A DNA stretch of 55,217 nucleotides from Cycloclasticus sp. (GTDB taxonomy: Bacteria; Pseudomonadota; Gammaproteobacteria; Methylococcales; Cycloclasticaceae). The notes beneath the pieces were generated by a model, which worked only from the letters and a program-made list of their open reading frames with translations, was not told the origin of the DNA and searched no databases. Position numbers and translations under genes: made by a program. The stretch spans positions 98,508 to 153,724 of the forward strand of contig NVUJ01000003.1 in assembly GCA_002733135.1 (NCBI GenBank), written 5' to 3'. This document shows positions 8,549-17,345 of the stretch, piece by piece; positions within the stretch are counted from its first letter, which is position 1; each line of letters begins with the position of its first letter.

Positions 8549-9061
8549 GTGTTGCAAGAGAAGCAAAAACAACTCGAGTATGAACGGTTAGTATTGGTGT
8601 ATAGCGATGAGCTTTTTCGTTACGCCCTCTGGCGCTGTCGTGATAAAAGCATGGCGGAAGATTTGGTCCAAGAAACGTGTATGCGAGCTTGGAAATCACT
8701 GGATAAATTACGGGACGTTTCATCCAGTAAGGCTTGGTTGATGACTATTTTACGTAATGAGCACGCTAGATTATATGCCCGCTATCGACCAGATATGGTG
8801 GACATGGAGTTAGATACAGTGAGCTTAAAAGACACAGATAATGACACGAGTCCTGAGGCATTTGCGCTTAAGCAGGCGCTGGCTGAGCTAGCTGAAAAGT
8901 ACCGTGAGCCATTGTTATTACAAGTTATTGGTGGTTTTAGTTGTGATGAAATTGCGTCAATTTGTAATATCAGCAAAAGCGCAACGATGACGAGGTTGTT
9001 TAGAGCAAAACAAAAACTAAGAGATGTGTTACGCCCTGATGAAGGGCAGGTAGGTGTGTGA
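8549..9061 (+). CDS. ECF-family RNA polymerase sigma factor
   Basis: A 170-residue sigma70-family extracytoplasmic-function factor. Region 2 (about residues 13-75) shows the typical DxxAEDLVQETCMRAWKSL block, and region 4 (about 110-160) shows LPxxYREPLLL-like and ISKSATMTRLFRAKQKL helix-turn-helix signatures. The start is taken as GTG at 8549, with TTG at 8552 as an alternative; an AAGG lies just upstream. It overlaps the next gene, a zinc-motif anti-sigma-like protein, so the pair forms a sigma/anti-sigma operon. The regulon is unknown; stress at the envelope or oxidative stress is usual for this class. ECF operons are commonly self-activated, but I cannot pick out the promoter. Confidence 0.9.
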   Translation: MLQEKQKQLEYERLVLVYSDELFRYALWRCRDKSMAEDLVQETCMRAWKSLDKLRDVSSSKAWLMTILRNEHARLYARYRPDMVDMELDTVSLKDTDNDTSPEAFALKQALAELAEKYREPLLLQVIGGFSCDEIASICNISKSATMTRLFRAKQKLRDVLRPDEGQVGV

Positions 9062-9759
9062 TGAAATGTGAAGACTTTGAATTTGAATATATAGCTGCCC
9101 CGGGTGAGATTGCGGGTGATGCCTGTGAGCACTTGCAAGGTTGCGCAACATGCCAAGCGTTTGTTGAGCAAGAGTCTAAGTTTCAAGAACGAATGATTAG
9201 CGTTATCAATAGCAAGGTGCCCGATGGTTTTAGGCACTCGGTACGCGCACACGTATTAAATAATAGGCCGTCATTTTGGACCTTACCGAAAGCTTCTATG
9301 GCGATGGCGGCATCGTTATTAATGGCGGTGGGTGTAGTGACAATTAATCAAGAGCAATTAGGCGAACAAAACTTTCCGATTGATCGGCTAGTTGTTGAGC
9401 ACCTAGAGCACGATGGCGCTCGTTCGATGAAAGCATCGCATCAATTAAGCGGCCAACAATTAGCTCGAATTAGTGAACAATTTGGTGTGAAGCTGGCATC
9501 ATTCGGCAATATTAACTTCGCTGAGAAATGTCCTATTGGCGATAGTTATGGTTTGCATATGACGTACAAATACAATGGTCAGCTTGTGACAGTTATTTAT
9601 ATGCCTGAGTTATCACCCAAAGAGCTTGTGCAATTTAATTATGCGGGTTTAAAGGGTTGGATTAAACCCATGAAGAAAGGCTCTTTTGCGGTATTAGGCG
9701 ATAAAAACTTAGAGATTCCTGGTGCAGAATTTGCCGAAGAAACGATTGAATGGCTTTAA
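9061..9759 (+). CDS. DUF3379-type protein, probable anti-sigma factor
   Basis: A 232-residue protein starting at the ATG that shares its first base with the TGA stop of the sigma gene. The N-terminus carries HxxxCxxC (CEHLQGCATCQAF, about residues 21-33), the zinc-associated anti-sigma pattern. One membrane segment follows at about 78-95 (SMAMAASLLMAVGVVTI), and a periplasmic C-terminal domain of about 130 residues. This matches the DUF3379 family found next to RpoE-like factors in several marine gammaproteobacteria. Inference: it holds the sigma factor at the membrane until a periplasmic signal arrives. It ends one base before the stop of the convergent RND pump gene. Confidence 0.8.
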   Translation: MKCEDFEFEYIAAPGEIAGDACEHLQGCATCQAFVEQESKFQERMISVINSKVPDGFRHSVRAHVLNNRPSFWTLPKASMAMAASLLMAVGVVTINQEQLGEQNFPIDRLVVEHLEHDGARSMKASHQLSGQQLARISEQFGVKLASFGNINFAEKCPIGDSYGLHMTYKYNGQLVTVIYMPELSPKELVQFNYAGLKGWIKPMKKGSFAVLGDKNLEIPGAEFAEETIEWL

Positions 9760-9760
9760 A

Positions 9761-12700
9761 TTACTGGCTGGAGTGATCTCTAGCTAATAGCAAATAAAAA
9801 GCCGGTACAACAAATAAGGTAAACAGTGTTCCTATCCCAAGGCCGGTGGCTACGACGAGGCCAATATCAAACCGGCTGACAGCACCAGGACCTGATGCAA
9901 ATAATAACGGAATCATCGCCACAATCATTGATACGGTTGTCATTAAGATAGGCCTTAAACGCACAGAGGCGGCTTTTTCAACAGCATCTCGTAACGACAG
10001 CTTTTCTTTGATTTGTAATTGATTGGCAAATTCCACGATTAAAATACCGTTCTTGGAAATCAATCCAATCAGAGTAATTAAACCTACCTGCGTGTATATA
10101 TTCATGGTGGCTGCGCCGAGCATGATAAACGCCATTGCGCTGGCTAACGATAACGGCACGGAAATAAGAATAATAAGCGGGTCACGCCAGCTTTCAAACT
10201 GGGCGGCCAATACTAAGTAAATAACCAATAAAGACATAAAAAACGTTATAACAAGGGCGCTACCTTGTTGTTTGTATTGTCTAGAACTACCAGAATAATC
10301 CCATTTAAAGTTTTTTGGAAACGTGCTTTTGGCTTCTTCTTCGAGATACGTTAAGCCTTCATCTAAGGTGATGCCGGGACGCAAAATGCCTTCAATAGTT
10401 AAGCTATTGAGTTGTTGGAATTGCGTGCGTTTACTGGGCTCAACTTGTTTGGATAACGTGACTAAAGCGCTGAGAGGAACTTGTTTCCCGGAGGCTGTTT
10501 TTAAGTAAATGTTATCCAGTTTTTCAATGTCGGAACGATCATTATTCGCCACTTGGGGAATAACTTTATAGCTCCGGCCTTGCATGCTGAAGTGATTAAC
10601 GTATCCCTCACCAAAGTAAGCGGATAGGTTTCGAGCGATCTCCTCCATGCTAATACCTAAGTCTGCCGCACGGTCTTTATTGACGATGAGGTTTGATTTA
10701 GGTCGGTCGAAGGCGATGCTTTTTTGTAGAAAAATAAAATTGCCGCTTTGCATTGCTTTGCCAATAAGCTCTCCAGCAGTATCACTTAATTGGCTATAGT
10801 CGGCATCAGAAATGACGACAAATTGTACAGGTAAGCCGCCGCCAGCCCCCGGTAACCCCGGGCGTTGAACCACCGCTGTTTTTAACCCTGTAATGCTTGC
10901 CAATTTTTGCTGCAGTTCGGGTTTTATCTCCATCTGAGTACGTTCTCGTTCAGATTGATGACCCATCTTGAAGCCACCTAGCATTTTATTGCCATCCCCA
11001 CCAAAGCCGAGCAATATAAAGCTGTGATCAAACTCAGGAATACTTTCAAAAACATTAACCAGTTTTTTTGTTTGTTGTTTAAGAAAGTCTAGCGTGGCCG
11101 TTTGTGGTGCGGAGCCAAAGGTAATCAGGAATCCACGATCTTCTGTTGGTGCTAATTCTTTTTTAGATAGCGAATACATGGGGTATAGGCTAAGTAGCAC
11201 AATTAACGAAAAAGCGATGGGAATAGAGGGGGTAGAGAGCAGCGGGTGAAGAGCTTTTTTATAACGCTGCGTTAACCGTTCAAAGAAGCCTTCGACAGAT
11301 TTTTCGAACGGGCCAATCTCGCTGTGCGGTTTTAAAATACGCGCGCTCAACATGGGGGCAAGGGTTAATGCAACAATGCCAGAAATAAACACCGCAGCGG
11401 CTAAAGAAAAAGCGAATTCGGTAAACAACGTGCCCACTAGGCCGTCCATAAACCCAATGGGGAAGTACACAGCTATCAGCGTCGTGGTCATGGCGATGAT
11501 AGGTAAACTAAGTTCTTTAGCGCCATCTTTGGCGGCTTGTAGGCGGGTTTTTCCCATGTCGATGTGCCGGTGAATGTTTTCCACCATCACGATGGCATCA
11601 TCTACCACTAAGCCTATTGCTAATATCATTGCTAACAGCGTTAAGAGGTTTAATGAGTAGCCAAGCATTAACATAATAAAGGTGGCGCCTATGAGCGAAA
11701 CGGGCACCGTAATGGCAGGAATTAACGCCGCCCTAAAAGAGCCTAAGGAAAGGAATATAACGATAATCACAATGCTAAGTGCTTCAAATAGTGTGATACC
11801 TACTTCATTAATCGAGTCACTAATAAATTTACTGGCATCGTAGGGGAGGTAAACATTTAACCCTTCAGGTACGTTCTGTTTAATCTCTTCAAGTGCTGTT
11901 TGTACCCGTTGGGCCACCTGCAGTGGGTTTGAGCCTGGGGATTGATCAACGGCAATAAAAATGGCGGGTTTGCCGTTAAACAAGTTTTGGCTGTCGTAGC
12001 CTTCAGCGCCTAATTCAATGTCGGCAACATCTGATAAACGAATTAAAACGTCATTGCGTTTTGCAACAACCAGCTGATAAAAGTCTTCTTCTTTGGCGAT
12101 ATCTGTCGTCGCACCCAAATCAATACTAACGAGGGAGCCTTTAGTTTTACCAATATTGGATAGGTAGTTGTTGTTGCGTAACGCTTGGGTAATGTCGTTT
12201 GCGGTTACTCCTAACGCCGTCATACGCGCGGGGTCTAACCAAATACGCATGGCATAAATGCTATTGCCTAATAGCCTAGCTTGGCCGACACCTTCTATTG
12301 ACTGTAACCGGGGTTGAATAACCCGTAATAGGTAATCGGCAATTTGCGTGTCTTTCATTACATCACTGTAGAAAGCTAAATACATGAGCGATGTAGTGGA
12401 ACCTGTTTTGGAGCTGATAACAGGGTCCAACGCTTCACTCGGCAAGACATTGCGTTTGCTTGCAACTTTGGCTTGAATGTCTGCGATAGCATCATTAGCG
12501 TCATAATTTAAACGCATATGCGCCTGAATAGATGAGCGTCCTTGTGTGCTGGTGGCGGAAATGTAGTCAATCCCCTCCGCTTGCGCAACGGCTTGCTGTA
12601 AGGGTGTGGTGATAAAGCCTTTGACCAATTCACTGCTCGCGCCAGGGTACGAGGTGCTAATGGTAATAACGGTGTCTTTGGTCTCAGGGTACTCGCGTAT

Positions 12701-12799
12701 TTCTAACGATGAAATAGAGCGTAGGCCGAGAATAATAATCAGCAGGCTAACAACGCTCGCAAGAACTGGGCGGGTGATAAATATTTCGGTAAATTTCAA
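9761..12799 (-). CDS. RND efflux transporter, HAE1-type inner-membrane subunit
   Basis: Proton-driven drug/solvent exporter of the AcrB/MexB/MdtB class. From the chosen start it has about 1012 residues. The family opening FTEIFITRPVLASVVSLLIIILG is at the N-terminus. TM4 contains GLVVDDAIVMVENIHRH with the paired Asp residues of the proton relay, and the second half repeats the pattern (GLISKNGILIVEFANQL). I chose the TTG at 12799 because RND proteins begin a few residues before this motif and because it lies 7 bases past the adaptor's stop. An ATG at 12880 is in frame but would overlap the adaptor by 74 bases. No outer-membrane TolC-like gene lies nearby, so a channel encoded elsewhere is likely. 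Confidence 0.93.
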   Translation of the reverse strand: MKFTEIFITRPVLASVVSLLIIILGLRSISSLEIREYPETKDTVITISTSYPGASSELVKGFITTPLQQAVAQAEGIDYISATSTQGRSSIQAHMRLNYDANDAIADIQAKVASKRNVLPSEALDPVISSKTGSTTSLMYLAFYSDVMKDTQIADYLLRVIQPRLQSIEGVGQARLLGNSIYAMRIWLDPARMTALGVTANDITQALRNNNYLSNIGKTKGSLVSIDLGATTDIAKEEDFYQLVVAKRNDVLIRLSDVADIELGAEGYDSQNLFNGKPAIFIAVDQSPGSNPLQVAQRVQTALEEIKQNVPEGLNVYLPYDASKFISDSINEVGITLFEALSIVIIVIFLSLGSFRAALIPAITVPVSLIGATFIMLMLGYSLNLLTLLAMILAIGLVVDDAIVMVENIHRHIDMGKTRLQAAKDGAKELSLPIIAMTTTLIAVYFPIGFMDGLVGTLFTEFAFSLAAAVFISGIVALTLAPMLSARILKPHSEIGPFEKSVEGFFERLTQRYKKALHPLLSTPSIPIAFSLIVLLSLYPMYSLSKKELAPTEDRGFLITFGSAPQTATLDFLKQQTKKLVNVFESIPEFDHSFILLGFGGDGNKMLGGFKMGHQSERERTQMEIKPELQQKLASITGLKTAVVQRPGLPGAGGGLPVQFVVISDADYSQLSDTAGELIGKAMQSGNFIFLQKSIAFDRPKSNLIVNKDRAADLGISMEEIARNLSAYFGEGYVNHFSMQGRSYKVIPQVANNDRSDIEKLDNIYLKTASGKQVPLSALVTLSKQVEPSKRTQFQQLNSLTIEGILRPGITLDEGLTYLEEEAKSTFPKNFKWDYSGSSRQYKQQGSALVITFFMSLLVIYLVLAAQFESWRDPLIILISVPLSLASAMAFIMLGAATMNIYTQVGLITLIGLISKNGILIVEFANQLQIKEKLSLRDAVEKAASVRLRPILMTTVSMIVAMIPLLFASGPGAVSRFDIGLVVATGLGIGTLFTLFVVPAFYLLLARDHSSQ

Positions 12800-12806
12800 G
12801 GCAGTA

Positions 12807-13895
12807 CTATTCTTGTTTTGGATTGAAAATGGAAATGGTTGCGCCATTTCTGAGTTTAACGTGGCCTTCGTCAACCACAATATCGTCGAGCGTTAAGCCC
12901 TTGGTTATTTCAACACGACCATGCCGGTGCTTGCCGGTTTGTATGGGCTGTAATTCAGCAATATCGTTGTCGTCTTTTTTGAGAACCCTGTAAACATTTT
13001 CGCCATACGTATTATATATAAGGGCCGTTTCGGGGAGCGTTAACACGCGCTTCGCATCAACCGAAGTCACAACGCTAACATTAGCAAACATACCGGCGCG
13101 TAATTTTTCGTCAGGGTTATTAACCACTGCCCTAACGGCAATGGTGCGAGTGTCTTGATGCACGCCAGGGTTAATTGCTTGGATAACGCCTTTAAATGTT
13201 TCGTTAGGATAGGCTTGAACTTGAATGAGGACGTCTTGATTAACCTTTAATTGCGCAAAGTGACGTTCTGGGAATGAAAAGTCAGCGATTGTGGTGGCTA
13301 GTGAGACTAAAGGCACTATTTGCGTGCCTTTATCTAAATACTGCCCAAGGCTAACTTGGCGAATACCCACTTTGCCAGTAAAGGGTGCGCGGATTTTCTT
13401 TTTGTTAATGATGCTTTGTTGCTCAAGTACGGCGGCCTTTGCAATGTCTAATTCGGCTGACGCTTCATCGTAACTAGATTGAGAAGTCACCTTGCTTTTG
13501 ACTAGTTTAGCCAAGCGATTGAATTTTATTTGTGCCAGTTTTTTACTCGCCACTAAACCACCTAACCTAGCTCGATCGCTGGATGTATTAAGCTCAATAA
13601 TTAGGTCGCCTTTGTTAACGAATTCCCCAGACTCAACGTGCAAAGCGGAAACAATGCCGGCTAATTCATTACTGAGGATAACGCCTAAAACGGGGTTGAT
13701 GGTGCCGATTGTGGATAGGGTGTTTTGCCAGTTTTCTTCAATGACTGATGTGGTAGATACGACTGCTGGAGGTGGGGGCTTTCGTGACGACTTGGCATCA
13801 TTTATTTGAAAAAACTTTGTGCCAAATAACCCGCCGAATAACAGCACAACAAAAACAATTAATAGGACTATTTTTTTACTCAAACGATTCTCCAT
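12807..13895 (-). CDS. RND efflux periplasmic adaptor (membrane fusion protein)
   Basis: Bridges the inner-membrane pump and an outer-membrane channel. It has 362 residues from the ATG at 13895 (MENRLSKK). One N-terminal membrane anchor (about 8-26) is followed by the biotinyl-lipoyl half-motifs (SNELAGIVSALHVESGEFVNKGDLII and later KIRAPFTGKVGIRQVSLGQYLDKG), an alpha-helical hairpin between them and beta-barrel domains after. Longer in-frame starts up to 14126 exist but would add a non-family leader running into the divergent promoter region. It is the first gene of the two-gene pump operon. No local repressor gene is present; control by the adjacent ECF system is possible but unsupported. 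Confidence 0.92.
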   Translation of the reverse strand: MENRLSKKIVLLIVFVVLLFGGLFGTKFFQINDAKSSRKPPPPAVVSTTSVIEENWQNTLSTIGTINPVLGVILSNELAGIVSALHVESGEFVNKGDLIIELNTSSDRARLGGLVASKKLAQIKFNRLAKLVKSKVTSQSSYDEASAELDIAKAAVLEQQSIINKKKIRAPFTGKVGIRQVSLGQYLDKGTQIVPLVSLATTIADFSFPERHFAQLKVNQDVLIQVQAYPNETFKGVIQAINPGVHQDTRTIAVRAVVNNPDEKLRAGMFANVSVVTSVDAKRVLTLPETALIYNTYGENVYRVLKKDDNDIAELQPIQTGKHRHGRVEITKGLTLDDIVVDEGHVKLRNGATISIFNPKQE

Positions 13896-14066
13896 CTGCG
13901 TGTTTCCGCAACATACCAAGATCATCATTGTATGATGAATGTTGTCGTTGCTCAAACCTTCTATTAGAGAATGTGAATATATAAGCAACATCGCATGTAA
14001 AACAAAGTTGATACATGAGTAACAAGCGTAATAGACTACGTAATAGTCGAGAAAATAGAGTGTGCT

Positions 14067-14477
14067 ATGAGAAATATTAAATGGATTTGTTTTATCGTGA
14101 TAATCATGTTGTCGGGTTGTGCGCATTTATCCGAGCAAAAAAAATTAGAACATTTAGACGCTAAACAAAAACTGTTTATGAAGGCTTTACGTTGGAAGTC
14201 TTATGAAGCGGCGGCGAGTGTTATTCGATTTAAAAACCCAGCTAGACGTTTAGCGCCCATCGAGGGGTTAGGTAAAATTACAGTGACGTCTTATGATTTA
14301 ATTGGTTCAGTACCGAACCTTGTAGAAGGAACTGCTGTCGCTCAAGTTTTGTTTGAATACATTCAAGATAGTACCGGACGCGTATATCAAGTAAAGCACA
14401 GCCAAAATTGGTGGTTTGATGATGAATCGAAACAGTGGTTTTTAGATAGCGATATGCCTGAATTTAAATTCAACTAA
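14067..14477 (+). CDS. small predicted lipoprotein of unknown function
   Basis: A 136-residue protein with a clear lipoprotein signal ending in LSGC (Cys18). The mature part opens with a charged helix (LSEQKKLEHLDAKQKLFMKALRWKSYEAAASVIR), then a likely alpha+beta region with several aromatic residues near the end (NWWFDDESKQWFLDSDMPEF). The shape resembles NTF2-like/SnoaL-type or DUF4440-like lipoproteins, but I do not recognise the family with confidence. It is transcribed divergently from the efflux adaptor, 171 bases away. Outer-membrane localisation is inferred from the residue after the Cys (Ala). Confidence 0.75.
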   Translation: MRNIKWICFIVIIMLSGCAHLSEQKKLEHLDAKQKLFMKALRWKSYEAAASVIRFKNPARRLAPIEGLGKITVTSYDLIGSVPNLVEGTAVAQVLFEYIQDSTGRVYQVKHSQNWWFDDESKQWFLDSDMPEFKFN

Positions 14478-14482
14478 ATTCA

Positions 14483-15637
14483 TTATGTGATATCTAATTT
14501 AAACGGCAATAATGTTTTTAAATGTTCTAAGTAGGCCTTAACTTGAGTTTTTTCATCGGCTAAAAAACCATGGATGGCGTTGCGAAAGTCAGCGTTCAAA
14601 ATAACGTGATTTGAATAGGTTTCAATGGGCTCAAAACCACGGGGAATTTTGTGCTCGCCTTGTGCGCCAGGGTCAAAACGTTGTAAGCCATGTTGGATAC
14701 AAAATTCGATGCCATGGTAATAGCAGGCTTCAAAATGCAGGAAATCGTATTCTTGTTCACAACCCCAATAGCGTCCGTAGAGGGTTTTATTATCTTTAAA
14801 GCATAAAGCGGTAGCAATTAGGGTGCTATCTTTCGTTGCGCATATCATTACTAAGTTATTACGCATATTTTTTAGCAATAACTGAAAAAATTTTAAATTT
14901 AGGTAACCATGCTGGCCACTACGTTTTAGGTAGGTTGAGTGATAAAAACGATAAAACTCGACGATGTGTTGATCGCTAATATTTTTGCCGGAAATGGCTT
15001 CTATTGTAATCCCCTGTTTTGTAACAGCTTGGCGTTCTTTGCGCACAGATTTGCGTTTGCGTGATTTAAAGGTGTCTAGGAAATTTTCAAAAGACGAATA
15101 GTTTTTATTGAACCAATGGTATTGAATAGCGTGACGTTGTTGCCAGTGCGATTTTTGAAGGGTTGTTGATAATTCGCGTTCAGGGAATAAGACATGCCAG
15201 CTAGAAATCTTACGTGCCGTGAACTTATCTCGAATAGCTTGGTCAATAGCACTTACGATATTAGATTTTTCCTTAGTCGTTTGAATGTTGGCGTTAAAAG
15301 CTAAGCGCGGGCCAGTTGCAGGTGTAAATGGGATGGCGCTTATTAGTTTGGGGTAATAGTCTAAGCCGTGTCGCTGATAGGCATTTGCCCACGCCCAATC
15401 GAATACGTATTCACCGTATGAATGCGATTTTAAATAACAAGGCGCTGCAGCGATAAGCTGTAAGTCGTCATAAACTAATATGTGTTGGGGTTCCCAACCG
15501 GTAGAAGCTTGAGTGCATCCGCTGGTTTCAAGTGCGGACAAAAATGTATGCTGAGTAAATGGGTAATCTGTACTAAACAGACCATTCCATTCAGTGGCTG
15601 TTATGTCGAGTATGCTGTGGAGAAATTTTACATCCAT
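14483..15637 (-). CDS. GNAT/FemAB-like N-acetyltransferase (DUF482 family)
   Basis: A 384-residue cytoplasmic protein of the COG3146/DUF482 group, often labelled peptidoglycan biosynthesis/recognition protein. Typical features are the opening phrase ending in EWNGLFSTDYPFTQHTFLSALE, the APCYLKSHSYGEYVFDWAWANAY motif, and the C-terminal acyltransferase core (KDNKTLYGRYWGCEQEYDFLHFEACYYHGIEFCIQHGLQRFDPGAQGEHKIPRGFEP, given here only by its key words). No substrate has been firmly established for the family. It meets the lipoprotein gene tail to tail with a 5-base gap, and no terminator is seen between them. Confidence 0.85.
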   Translation of the reverse strand: MDVKFLHSILDITATEWNGLFSTDYPFTQHTFLSALETSGCTQASTGWEPQHILVYDDLQLIAAAPCYLKSHSYGEYVFDWAWANAYQRHGLDYYPKLISAIPFTPATGPRLAFNANIQTTKEKSNIVSAIDQAIRDKFTARKISSWHVLFPERELSTTLQKSHWQQRHAIQYHWFNKNYSSFENFLDTFKSRKRKSVRKERQAVTKQGITIEAISGKNISDQHIVEFYRFYHSTYLKRSGQHGYLNLKFFQLLLKNMRNNLVMICATKDSTLIATALCFKDNKTLYGRYWGCEQEYDFLHFEACYYHGIEFCIQHGLQRFDPGAQGEHKIPRGFEPIETYSNHVILNADFRNAIHGFLADEKTQVKAYLEHLKTLLPFKLDIT

Positions 15638-15722
15638 GGTGATAAGATTAACTAAAAATAGAGTTCATTGCGAATAGAGCTTTCTTAAGCAAAAAATTAC
15701 AAAGTAACAGAGGGGGTGGGTT

Positions 15723-17345
15723 TTGAAAAGAGCATCAAAAATGCGTGGATTGTTTAGACATATCCGCGACTTAATGTTGGAAGAGAAGTCGTTACGAGGT
15801 AATAGCGGCGTACCGGATGGGGAAGGGCTAATTGACCAAAACTCATACGATGTTATCGAGGTCGACAACTTATTGGATGTGGTTGACCATACGCAAACAA
15901 TCATCGGTAAAGACACGATTCATAAGGCGTTTTCTCAGCAAGTCTTAACACCTGAACAAATTGATAGTAAACAACGCGCGCTTCAAGAATTGACAACAGA
16001 TAGTCAACTTCGTGAAGAAGTAGAAGACCTATTAAATACAGCAGCAGAGTATGAGGAGTCTTTTTATCGCCTCTTGTTTTCTGATTTTGTGGGGTTTATT
16101 TTTTCTCCAGACCCAAACCGTTTAGAAGAGGCGGGCTACGGCTACGGTTTATACGCTAAAGCAGTTAAATTTTTACCGGGTGTCGTCGACAAGGCTGAAA
16201 AGCTAACAGAGCCTAAAAGTGATTATTTGAAGGACTTAATCGAACAGATTAAAGTGTTTTCATCAACGAGACCTGCTCAGCTGATGAAAGGTCCTGTGTA
16301 TATGTTGCTGGGTAAATTCTTTTTACAGCACGAAAGCTCACGCAGTAAGTTTTCTATGAAAATGAGATTAACTTTGTTTAAGCCGGCGTTAGTCCCAATA
16401 CTGTTTTTAGCCACTATTTTGATGCCGTATATTTTGAATATCTCAATGGCGCAATTTACGGTATTCGCTTTAATACCTTTCATCTTGTTGGTTTTTTATG
16501 TGCCCATGGTGGGAGATTTTGATAAAGACGCCTTTATAGTCCCACTTAGGCGAATCTATGCGCGTTCAGAAGAAGTAGAGAACGTTGTCCATGTGATAGG
16601 TCAACTCGATGAATTGATGTCGTATCACCGTTATGCAGAAAATTGCGAGCATACGACAATTTTACCCACCATGACCGTATCAGAGAGGCAATTTATTCAC
16701 GTTAAAAGTGCGGTTAATCCTGTGCTTGGGTTTAACGACGAAAATTATGTGCCGAATGACTTTGATACAAGCCAACACAATTTAGCGTTTTTCACTGGGC
16801 CAAATAGTGGTGGTAAAACGGCATTCTGTAAAACGTTGGCGCAAATTCAGTTGCTATCACAAGTGGGTTGTTATGTGCCGGCTGAAGAGGCAACGATGAC
16901 GGTGGCGGACAGAGTGTATTACCAAACACCTGAGGTGAATTCGTTAGACCATGATGTGGGGCGTTTTGGTACGGAACTTAAACGTACGCGCGATATTTTT
17001 GAACTGGCTACGCCAAAAAGTCTGGTCATTCTCGATGAGTTAGCAGAAGGCACCACGCATAAAGAAAAACTAGAAACATCGCTAATGATTTTGGACGCGT
17101 TCCAACGTTTAGGCTCTCTCACCATTTTAGTGACGCATAATCACGAATTGGCAGAGCATTATTTGGATGACGATTTAGCGGTGTTTAGACAAGTAGAATT
17201 TGATGGACAAAGGGCGACACATCGGTTTGTAAATGGCATATCAGTTATTAGTCACGCAGACCTTGTAGCCCGTTCAGTTGGTTTTTCTAAAGATGATATA
17301 GAACGCATGTTGAAGGAAAAACTTGTGGGTGCAATGGCTGGGTGA
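15723..17345 (+). CDS. membrane-associated MutS-like ATPase
   Basis: A 540-residue protein with a C-terminal MutS domain V ATPase. Walker A is GPNSGGKT (359-366) and Walker B lies in LVILDELAEGT, followed by the family's THKEK and LVTHNHELAEH. The N-terminal half has helical core-like character but no mismatch-recognition domain, and residues about 219-260 form two hydrophobic, probably membrane-spanning segments, unlike MutS or MutS2. The start is the TTG at 15723, well supported by a purine-rich Shine-Dalgarno (GAGGGGG) a few bases upstream. It overlaps the MOSC gene by 4 bases. Function is unknown: the ATPase fold is sure, a mismatch-repair role is not. Confidence 0.85.
   Translation: MKRASKMRGLFRHIRDLMLEEKSLRGNSGVPDGEGLIDQNSYDVIEVDNLLDVVDHTQTIIGKDTIHKAFSQQVLTPEQIDSKQRALQELTTDSQLREEVEDLLNTAAEYEESFYRLLFSDFVGFIFSPDPNRLEEAGYGYGLYAKAVKFLPGVVDKAEKLTEPKSDYLKDLIEQIKVFSSTRPAQLMKGPVYMLLGKFFLQHESSRSKFSMKMRLTLFKPALVPILFLATILMPYILNISMAQFTVFALIPFILLVFYVPMVGDFDKDAFIVPLRRIYARSEEVENVVHVIGQLDELMSYHRYAENCEHTTILPTMTVSERQFIHVKSAVNPVLGFNDENYVPNDFDTSQHNLAFFTGPNSGGKTAFCKTLAQIQLLSQVGCYVPAEEATMTVADRVYYQTPEVNSLDHDVGRFGTELKRTRDIFELATPKSLVILDELAEGTTHKEKLETSLMILDAFQRLGSLTILVTHNHELAEHYLDDDLAVFRQVEFDGQRATHRFVNGISVISHADLVARSVGFSKDDIERMLKEKLVGAMAG

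Noticed and set aside
12800-12880. ATG at 12880 as start of the RND pump
   Set aside because: It overlaps the adaptor gene by 74 bases and adds residues before the conserved N-terminal motif; TTG at 12799 fits better.
13896-14126. Longer N-terminus for the efflux adaptor
   Set aside because: The extra residues are aromatic- and Cys-rich, non-family, and cross the divergent promoter region; MENRLSKK at 13895 starts a proper membrane anchor.
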